A DNA stretch of 64,000 bases. Origin: Weissella koreensis KCTC 3621 (GTDB taxonomy: Bacteria > Bacillota > Bacilli > Lactobacillales > Lactobacillaceae). Each line of letters begins with the position of its first letter. Positions within the stretch are counted from its first letter, which is position 1. The notes under the pieces are model-generated. The model did no database searches. It was given only the letters and a program-made list of their open reading frames with translations, and was not told the DNA's origin. Positions 53,938-61,596 of the stretch are shown in pieces. A program made the position numbers and the translations under genes. The stretch lies in the NCBI RefSeq assembly GCF_000277645.1, contig NZ_AKGG01000005.1, forward strand, positions 310,001 to 374,000, written 5' to 3'.

Positions 53938-55704
53938 ATGCAACGGAAACAAGGACAATCACAATTTGAAAAACGCCCCCAAGGTGGGACAAAAAGTTTA
54001 GTTAAAATCATTAAAATGGCTCACCCACAATGGGGATATATGATCACGGGACTACTGTTATCGCTAGTTGGGGTCTTTGCTAATTTGTTAGCACCCAAGT
54101 ATTCTGGAAATTTGATTAATTCATTCATGGGTAAGCAAGGCGCAGATTATAAATTGATAGGAATCGTCTTAGCTCTTTTCATGGGTGGTGCTTTAATTTC
54201 GGCTTTGGGAAGTTTTTTAACATCAGTTGCAGGGGAGCAATTAGTTAAAAACTTACGGTCAATTATATGGGAACGTTTGGCCATACTAAAAGTACGTTAT
54301 TTTGATCAAACAAAATCTGGCGAGATCACATCACGTTTAACAAATGATACAACACAAGTGAAACGGTTAGTAGCTAATGATTTACCAAATTTTGTGACGA
54401 GCTTTTTACAAATGTTGGGAGCAATTGTGTTAATGTTTTCAACCGATTGGCATTTAGCGCTCTGGATTCTTTTGGCAGCACCTGTTACCTTACTATTTCT
54501 AATGCCTATTATGATGTTTTCACGAAAAGTGGGACATGCAACACAAGACGCAATGGCCGATTTCTCAGGGGTGGCACAAGAAACTTTAGCTGAAATGAGA
54601 TTAGTTAAATCTTCTGGTGCTGAAGAACAGATCAAAACAACGGGGAATCAATCCATTGAGCGCCTTTTCCACTTCGGACGAAAAGAAGCAGTAATTGATG
54701 GAACAGTTGGGCCAGTAATGAATTTAGTCATGATGGGTCTCTTTGTAGTAATTCTATTTGTAGGAGCCTTGCGAATTGCTCATGGGCAATCAACTATGGG
54801 AACCTTATTTAGTTTCTTAATGTATCTATTTCAAATTATGCCAGCATTTATGTCGATTGGGACTTTTTCGACTACCTACGCAAAGACACAAGGTTCAACT
54901 CAACGCTTAACTGAAATTTTAGATGAATCGGCAGAAGATTTTGACAAAGGTCAAGTTGTCGAATTAGAAGGCAAAACTTTATCAATGCAGAATGTTAATT
55001 TTGGTTATTCGGACTCTGAAGAAATTCTGCATAATATTACCATGGAAGCAAAGCCAAATACCATTGTGGCCTTTGTTGGACCATCTGGTGGTGGTAAAAC
55101 CACTATTTTCCAACTCTTAGAAAGGTTTTATGATCCCAATTCAGGAGTTATAAAAATTGGAAATCAATCCATTGAAAACATCAATTTGAAAAACTGGCGT
55201 CAGCAGATTGGTTTTGTTTCCCAGGATTCTGCCATCATGGCCGGGACTATTCGTGATAATTTAACATATGGATCAGATGCAACTTACACGGATGATCAGT
55301 TATGGCATGTTTTACAATTAGCTTATGCTGATAAATTTGTAAAGAAAATGCCAAATCAATTAGAAACGCAAGTTGGTGAGCGTGGAATTATGATTTCGGG
55401 TGGTCAACGACAACGATTGGCGATTGCTCGGGCCTTCCTTCGTGATCCAAAGATCTTGATGTTGGATGAAGCTACAGCCTCACTTGATTCTGAATCTGAA
55501 GCCATGGTACAAAAGGCGTTGGAACAATTAATGAAAAATCGAACGACTTTGGTAATTGCTCATCGTTTAGCTACCATTGTTGATGCTGATCAAATTTATT
55601 TTGTCGAGCAAGGGACAATTACTGGATCAGGGTCACATGCTGAACTCTTAAAAACACATCCGCTTTATAAAGAATATGTACAAGAACAATTAGTAACACA
55701 ATAG
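53938..55704 (+). CDS. ABC exporter half-transporter (LmrA/BmrA type)
   Basis: 588 residues: an N-terminal six-helix exporter domain (for example WGYMITGLLLSLVGVFANLL, VILFVGALRIA) fused to an ATPase with Walker A GPSGGGKTT, Q-loop FVSQDSAIMAGTIRDNL, signature ISGGQRQRLAIARAFL, Walker B ILMLDEATASLD and H-loop IAHRLATI. Works as a homodimer. Size and sequence resemble LmrA-like multidrug pumps. Cotranscribed with the MarR gene, which suggests induction by its substrate. Confidence 0.92.
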   Translation: MQRKQGQSQFEKRPQGGTKSLVKIIKMAHPQWGYMITGLLLSLVGVFANLLAPKYSGNLINSFMGKQGADYKLIGIVLALFMGGALISALGSFLTSVAGEQLVKNLRSIIWERLAILKVRYFDQTKSGEITSRLTNDTTQVKRLVANDLPNFVTSFLQMLGAIVLMFSTDWHLALWILLAAPVTLLFLMPIMMFSRKVGHATQDAMADFSGVAQETLAEMRLVKSSGAEEQIKTTGNQSIERLFHFGRKEAVIDGTVGPVMNLVMMGLFVVILFVGALRIAHGQSTMGTLFSFLMYLFQIMPAFMSIGTFSTTYAKTQGSTQRLTEILDESAEDFDKGQVVELEGKTLSMQNVNFGYSDSEEILHNITMEAKPNTIVAFVGPSGGGKTTIFQLLERFYDPNSGVIKIGNQSIENINLKNWRQQIGFVSQDSAIMAGTIRDNLTYGSDATYTDDQLWHVLQLAYADKFVKKMPNQLETQVGERGIMISGGQRQRLAIARAFLRDPKILMLDEATASLDSESEAMVQKALEQLMKNRTTLVIAHRLATIVDADQIYFVEQGTITGSGSHAELLKTHPLYKEYVQEQLVTQ

Positions 55705-55773
55705 ATAGTAGAAATTATGTTACTTTAAACTGAACTCTTTATCAGGGGATGTATGTAATTTGATAATAATTTT

Positions 55774-55817
55774 AAAATGAGGTGAGGACAAAGATTGTCC
55801 CGACCTCATTTTTATTT
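55774..55817 (+). terminator. Terminator after the ABC exporter gene
   Basis: AAAATGAGGTGAGGACA (55774-55790) pairs with TGTCCCGACCTCATTTT, then T. Confidence 0.88.
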
Positions 55818-55835
55818 AAATATTGATGCCTAAAT

Positions 55836-55890
55836 AAGTTAATATAATCAACTTAAGTTAGTTTAAACTTAACTTCGAATAGCGTATAAT
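55836..55890 (+). promoter_or_regulatory. uvrB control region with clustered AAGTTA/TAACTT motifs
   Basis: TATAAT at 55885-55890 has no good -35. Upstream lie AAGTTA (55836-55841), the palindrome AACTTAAGTT (55850-55859), AAGTTA-GTTTAAAC-TTAACTT (55855-55875). No standard Bacillus LexA box (CGAAC-N4-GTTCG) is visible. Confidence 0.45.
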
Positions 55891-55943
55891 AAAAAGGTGG
55901 ATAATAGAACGGATATTTTAAATAAATATAATGGGGGCTGTTG

Positions 55944-57959
55944 ATGATTACACGACAAGCAGATCGTAAATATGAAGTAGTATCGAAGTATCAACCCACT
56001 GGAGATCAACCCAAGGCGATTGATAAATTAGTTAAAGGACTCGCCAACGGTGTTAAAGAACAAATCTTATTGGGGGCGACAGGAACAGGAAAAACATTCA
56101 CGATTTCTGAAGTGATTGCCCATGCCAATAAGCCAGTTTTAGTGCTTTCACATAATAAAACTTTGGCTGGACAATTGTATGGTGAATTCAAAGAATTTTT
56201 TCCAAATAATGCCGTAGAATATTTTGTTTCTTATTATGATTATTATCAACCAGAAGCTTATGTTCCCTCATCAGATACCTATATTGAAAAAGATTCATCC
56301 ATTAATGATGAGATTGATAAATTACGTAATTCGGCTACTTCGTCATTGCTTTCACGAAATGATACCATTGTTGTGGCTTCGGTTTCATCAATTTTTGGAT
56401 TAGGAGATCCTCATCAATATCGGGACCATGTGATCTCAATTCGGGTAGGGGATGAATTAGAGCGAAATACATTGATGCGTGACTTGATTGATATCCAATT
56501 TCAACGCAATGATATTGATTTTCAACGTGGACGTTTTCGGGCTCGAGGGGATGTAGTCGAAATTTTCCCTGCATCTTCTGATGCGAAAGCTTTACGTATT
56601 GAATTTTTTGGAGATGAAGTTGATCGAATTCGGGAAATAGATAGCTTAACCGGGGAAATCGTGGCTGATTTAGATACAATCACCATTTTCCCTGCAACTC
56701 ATTTTATGACGAATGAGAAAATTCGAGAACGAGCCTTGAAAACTATTCAAGCCGAGTTGGACGAGCAATTAAAAAATCTAGAAGACTCTGGTAAATTGTT
56801 AGAAGCACAGCGATTAAAGCAACGGACTGAATATGATATTGAAATGATTCGAGAAATGGGCTTTACCACAGGAATTGAAAATTATTCAAGACATATGGAT
56901 GGAAGAAAACCTGGTGAACCACCATTTACTTTAATTGATTTTTTTCCAGATGATTTTTTAATTGTTGTAGATGAATCGCACGTTACGATGCCCCAGATTC
57001 GAGGAATGTATAATGGTGACAGGGCTCGTAAGCAAACGTTGGTTGATTTTGGATTCCGGCTACCATCAGCTCTTGATAATCGACCATTGAAGTTGCAAGA
57101 GTTTGAAGAGCATGTCAATCAAGTTATCTATATGTCAGCAACACCAGGTGACTATGAAAATGAACGAGTACCAGAATCAGAGGTTGTTCAACAAATTATT
57201 AGACCAACAGGGTTACTTGATCCGACGGTGGAAGTTCGTCCTGTAAATGGACAAATTGATGATCTATTGGGTGAAATTAATGAGCGCGCAGCTAAAGATG
57301 AACGAGTCTTTGTAACAACATTGACTAAGAAGATGGCTGAAGATTTAACCGATTATTTGGAAGATGTGGGAGTAAAAGTTAAGTACTTACATTCTGATAT
57401 TAAGACGTTAGAACGGACTGAAATTATTCGTGATTTAAGATTAGGTAAGTTTGATGTGTTGATTGGAATTAATTTGTTACGAGAGGGTATTGATGTCCCT
57501 GAAGTTTCATTAGTAGCAATTTTAGACGCAGATAAAGAAGGGTTTCTTAGAAATACCCGTTCGTTAATTCAAAGTATGGGACGAGCTGCCCGAAATGAAA
57601 ATGGACACGTAATTATGTATGCGGATCATGAGACTGGTTCGATGCGATCAGCAATTGATGAAACGGCCCGACGGCGTCAATTACAAATTGAATATAATGA
57701 TGACCATGGGATAGTGCCTCATACGATTATTAAACCTGTTCGTGATTTGATTGCCGTATCACATGATTCAGATGATACTTCTAATAATGAGGGATCATTC
57801 ACAGAAGTGGCGTTCCGTGATATGGCTCGTGATGATCAGGAGAAGATGATTAAAAATTTGGAAGAGCAAATGCGAGCTGCTGCTAAACGCATGGATTTCG
57901 AAGATGCTGCTAGTTTGCGTGATTCAGTAATGGAGTTAAAATTGCAACTTGGTAAATGA
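55944..57959 (+). CDS. uvrB: Excinuclease ABC subunit B
   Basis: Damage-verifying helicase-like subunit of nucleotide excision repair. Walker [24 protein letters not shown], the beta-hairpin region, [35 protein letters not shown] and QSMGRAARN are diagnostic; a C-terminal UVR domain ([21 protein letters not shown]) is present. 671 residues from ATG 55944, six nt after GGGGG; an adjacent TTG at 55941 is less well spaced. uvrA, the usual partner next door in lactobacilli, is not in this window. Confidence 0.96.
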   Translation: MITRQADRKYEVVSKYQPTGDQPKAIDKLVKGLANGVKEQILLGATGTGKTFTISEVIAHANKPVLVLSHNKTLAGQLYGEFKEFFPNNAVEYFVSYYDYYQPEAYVPSSDTYIEKDSSINDEIDKLRNSATSSLLSRNDTIVVASVSSIFGLGDPHQYRDHVISIRVGDELERNTLMRDLIDIQFQRNDIDFQRGRFRARGDVVEIFPASSDAKALRIEFFGDEVDRIREIDSLTGEIVADLDTITIFPATHFMTNEKIRERALKTIQAELDEQLKNLEDSGKLLEAQRLKQRTEYDIEMIREMGFTTGIENYSRHMDGRKPGEPPFTLIDFFPDDFLIVVDESHVTMPQIRGMYNGDRARKQTLVDFGFRLPSALDNRPLKLQEFEEHVNQVIYMSATPGDYENERVPESEVVQQIIRPTGLLDPTVEVRPVNGQIDDLLGEINERAAKDERVFVTTLTKKMAEDLTDYLEDVGVKVKYLHSDIKTLERTEIIRDLRLGKFDVLIGINLLREGIDVPEVSLVAILDADKEGFLRNTRSLIQSMGRAARNENGHVIMYADHETGSMRSAIDETARRRQLQIEYNDDHGIVPHTIIKPVRDLIAVSHDSDDTSNNEGSFTEVAFRDMARDDQEKMIKNLEEQMRAAAKRMDFEDAASLRDSVMELKLQLGK

Positions 57960-58053
57960 AATTAAAGGTAATTTAATTAAATTAAAATTATTTTCGGACG
58001 TTTTTTCAGAATTAAAATTAATAAAGTAGTTTATTTACAATCCAAATATTTCA

Positions 58054-58087
58054 TAAAAAAGTCGGAATATTTTCCGGCTTTTTTTGT
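58054..58087 (+). terminator. Terminator downstream of uvrB
   Basis: AAAAAGTCGGAA pairs with TTCCGGCTTTTT around TATT, then T. It lies about 95 nt after the uvrB stop. Confidence 0.88.
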
Positions 58088-58618
58088 GAAATAAATTAAA
58101 GAAATATTAAGTGATATGATTATTACTTTTGCATTGTAAATCGATTTGTGTATAACAATATTGGGTTTGGTATATACAAACATGCCTTTTTAGCCTTATT
58201 ATGAGCTTTTAAAAGATTCATTTTTTTAAAATATTGTGAAATTGAGAGGCTTAATTTGCTTTTTAATAATTACATTTAAACTTATTAATTTGGAAAAACA
58301 TTTGAAATTAATTCAGCTATTTTGTTACTTGATAATAATAGACATAAATTATAATTGAAATATTTTTCATGGTAGAAGAAATTTATGTAGTAAATCAAAA
58401 TATGAAATAATTTAATAGGGCGGATAGTCAAAAAAATTTTAGAACATATTATAAATATTTGTTGATAAAGTATCAATTTTTTTATTATAGCAAAAATTAA
58501 TTTTATCATCGGTTTAACAACAATCTTATAAGAAGAAGCCATAGTTTGTTTTAAGTTGCTTTAACTGAGTGATATTAACTAGTTTTTTGGCATAAATAGC
58601 CATTTCTCTGGTATACTT
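58088..58618. other. Unusually AT-rich non-coding stretch
   Basis: About 530 bases with very low GC and no ORF that has a ribosome site. A minus-strand ORF (58285-58542) encodes a Leu/Ile/Phe/Lys-rich peptide of the kind any AT-rich DNA yields. May be a decayed gene or a recently altered junction. Confidence 0.5.
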
Positions 58619-58651
58619 ATGAATAATTATAATGTGAAAAAGGAGGGTATC

Positions 58652-59026
58652 ATGCGAAGCTATTATCAAACAGGAGGCCTATCAGGCTTGGTGATTTGGG
58701 CATGGGTCTTAATGATTGGACTTTTAGCATTAACATTACAGTTGGAATTTATTACATTTAATGTTTGGACATACCTAGTAGCAAGTATTTTTGTGGTGGC
58801 AGTTGTATTTATGGTTCTTCGCCACAAAGTAGAATTGACTGATGATTATATTCATTTGAAGCAAATTCTTAGTTTCAATCGGTTATCAATTCGTTTGGAT
58901 GGGATTAAACATGTTCAAATGACTAAGCATGGTATTATCTTTGATTACAATGATAATTCATATGATCTTTTATTAACTAAAAAAATGCGCAGTGCGATTG
59001 AACAGAAAATAGGGGCAAAGAAATGA
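58652..59026 (+). CDS. EbsA-like membrane protein
   Basis: 124 residues: two hydrophobic segments (LVIWAWVLMIGLLALTL and VWTYLVASIFVVAVVFMVL) then a soluble beta-rich part (HKVELTDDYIHLKQILSFNRLSIRLDGI...) resembling a small PH-like domain. Its size and place before rluD suggest the EbsA family of lactobacilli and enterococci, function unclear. Start set at ATG 58652 behind AAGGAGGG; ATG 58619 is upstream of that site. Overlaps rluD by 4 nt (ATGA). Confidence 0.6.
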   Translation: MRSYYQTGGLSGLVIWAWVLMIGLLALTLQLEFITFNVWTYLVASIFVVAVVFMVLRHKVELTDDYIHLKQILSFNRLSIRLDGIKHVQMTKHGIIFDYNDNSYDLLLTKKMRSAIEQKIGAKK

Positions 59027-59943
59027 CGTTGGAAAAATTTGTGGTAACTGAAACAACCGGACGCTTGGATAAGATTATTGCGGAATATTTACCGCAATAT
59101 TCACGTTCACAGGCTAATGAATGGATTAAAAATGAGTTAGTGCGTGTCAATGGTGAAATTAAGAAGGCTAAGTATCACGCTAAGCAAGACGAAGTTATTA
59201 CTATTGAGGTACCAGCACCGGTGACTTTGGACCTTAAGCCACAAGATATTCCTTTGGATATTGTTTATGAAGATGATGATGTTTTGGTTGTTAATAAACC
59301 TCAAGGAATGGTTGTTCATCCTTCGCTTGGCCATGAAGATGGAACGCTGGTTAATGCTCTAATGTTCCATACTCCTCTTTCAAATATTAATGGGGTATTT
59401 CGCCCTGGGATTGTACATCGGATTGATAAGGACACCTCAGGGCTCTTGATGGTAGCCAAAAATGATAAAGCTCATGAAGCCTTATCAGCTAATTTAAAAG
59501 CGAAGAAAAATTTGCGTGAATATTTAGTTTTGGTCCATGGTGAATTTAAAGAAAATATTGGAACAATTAAGGCTCCATTAGGACGATCAAGTAAGGATCG
59601 CAAGAAACAAGCAGTTGTTTCAGGTGGACGTGAAGCAGTGACTCATTTTAAGGTTATAAAACGCTTTGTTGGTTATACTTTATTATCAGCGACTCTTGAA
59701 ACAGGTCGAACTCATCAGATTCGTGTGCATTTAGCATATATTGGTCATCCGGTTGCAGGTGATCCATTATACGGTCCAAAGAAAACCTTGCCAGGTAATG
59801 GACAGTATTTACATGCCCATACATTGGGACTTACACAACCTACCACAGGTCAAGAATTAGAATTTGAAGCACCATTACCAGAACACTTTACAAAGATGCT
59901 TGATCAATTGGAACCATATAGTAATCAGGGGAGTGAGGAATAA
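59023..59943 (+). CDS. rluD: Ribosomal large subunit pseudouridine synthase (RluD family)
   Basis: Converts uridines to pseudouridine in 23S rRNA. N-terminal S4 domain (GRLDKIIAEYLPQYSRSQANEWI), then the RluA-family catalytic motif HRIDKDTSGLLMVAK with Asp135, and HTGR-type GRTHQIRVHLAYIGHPVAGDPLYG. 306 residues. Overlaps the previous gene by 4 nt; pyrR follows after 3 nt, the usual lactobacillar order. Confidence 0.94.
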   Translation: MTLEKFVVTETTGRLDKIIAEYLPQYSRSQANEWIKNELVRVNGEIKKAKYHAKQDEVITIEVPAPVTLDLKPQDIPLDIVYEDDDVLVVNKPQGMVVHPSLGHEDGTLVNALMFHTPLSNINGVFRPGIVHRIDKDTSGLLMVAKNDKAHEALSANLKAKKNLREYLVLVHGEFKENIGTIKAPLGRSSKDRKKQAVVSGGREAVTHFKVIKRFVGYTLLSATLETGRTHQIRVHLAYIGHPVAGDPLYGPKKTLPGNGQYLHAHTLGLTQPTTGQELEFEAPLPEHFTKMLDQLEPYSNQGSEE

Positions 59944-60462
<519 letters not shown>

Positions 60463-60510
60463 AAAATATATCAAGAAGTTTAAAATTAAAAGCATTAAGG
60501 GGATCAATTC

Positions 60511-61596
60511 ATGACCCAGCGATATTTAATACTACAAGACCAAACGGTGTTCAAAGGGGAAGCCTTTGGATCACCCGCAACAACTTTTGGTGAAATTGTC
60601 TTTAATACAGCCATGTCGGGGTATCAAGAGATTATTACCAATCCAATTTATCATAATCAAATTGTAATGTTTACAACACCAACCATTGGAGCTACAGGGA
60701 TTAATCATCGAGCAGATGAGGCAATCGTTCCTACAATTAAAGGAGTCGTTGCTCGTGAAATTTCAGACGTTTCAACCAATCGTCTGCAACAAATGAGTTT
60801 AGACTCTTTTTTGAGGCGTCACAATATACCTGGAATTTCACAGATTGATACACGGGCTTTAGCTCGACATTTGAGAAAAACGGGAACACAAAAAGCTAGT
60901 ATTGTTGATGTTCCAGACGACCACGCTTTTGATCAATTAAGAGCAATGGTTTTGCCAACAAATCAAGTGGCACAGGCTTCAACACCTAAACCTTATGCAA
61001 ATCCTGGTCGAGGTGCTGATGTAGTTATATTAGATTTTGGTTTGAAGAATGGAATTTTACGTAGTTTAAGAGATTATGATGCTAATATCACGGTTTTACC
61101 ATACGACGCGACATTAGAACAAATTGTTAATTTGGATCCAGATGGGATTGTTTTATCATCAGGACCTGGGAATCCTTTGAAGCTAAATGAGTCGATTTTA
61201 AAATTGATTCGAATGGTTCAAACGGAAATGCCCTTGCTAGGAATTGGACTAGGTCATGAATTATTTGCCCTTGCAAATGGTGCTGAATTAGAACCATTGA
61301 CTTTTGAACATCATGGAATGAATCATCCAATTCGAGAGCAAATTACAGGTGAGATCATCTTTGCAAATCAAGGGAGTGGTTATGCTGTCAATCGAGAATC
61401 TTTGAAAGAAACGGAATTAATGGTCACTCACTTGGATTTGATGGACAAATCAATTTTAGGGATAAGGCATCGAGACTATCCAGCATTTAGTGTTCAGTTT
61501 TTCCCAGACGGTGCACCTGGACCGTATGAAGCAACTGATATTTTTGCAGAATTTATGGAAATGGTGACAGCTCGGAAAGGGGGGAGCTTACGATGA
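60511..61596 (+). CDS. carA: CarA-like small subunit of carbamoyl-phosphate synthase, glutaminase triad lost
   Basis: Normal CarA hydrolyses glutamine and passes ammonia to CarB. 361 residues with the CarA N-domain intact (VFKGEAFGSP, GEIVFNTAMSGYQEI, IDTRALARHLRKTG) and class I amidotransferase landmarks (LSSGPGNP). The catalytic sites do not match: GICLGHQ reads GIGLGHE (Gly246 for the nucleophile Cys), QYHPEASPGP reads QFFPDGAPGP (Phe331 and Asp333 for His and Glu), and SQNHGY reads ANQGSGY. Glutaminase activity is therefore unlikely. Reading frame, GGGG ribosome site and overlap with carB are intact. Either a pseudoenzyme or a protein kept for another task. Confidence 0.88.
   Translation: MTQRYLILQDQTVFKGEAFGSPATTFGEIVFNTAMSGYQEIITNPIYHNQIVMFTTPTIGATGINHRADEAIVPTIKGVVAREISDVSTNRLQQMSLDSFLRRHNIPGISQIDTRALARHLRKTGTQKASIVDVPDDHAFDQLRAMVLPTNQVAQASTPKPYANPGRGADVVILDFGLKNGILRSLRDYDANITVLPYDATLEQIVNLDPDGIVLSSGPGNPLKLNESILKLIRMVQTEMPLLGIGLGHELFALANGAELEPLTFEHHGMNHPIREQITGEIIFANQGSGYAVNRESLKETELMVTHLDLMDKSILGIRHRDYPAFSVQFFPDGAPGPYEATDIFAEFMEMVTARKGGSLR

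Noticed and set aside
58285..58542. Minus-strand 85-codon ORF in the AT-rich gap
   Set aside because: No ribosome site, and the Leu/Ile/Phe/Lys/Asn composition is what random AT-rich DNA gives.
60463..60510. PyrR-dependent attenuator before carA
   Set aside because: The 48-nt gap holds no hairpin with T run and no recognisable PyrR-binding loop.
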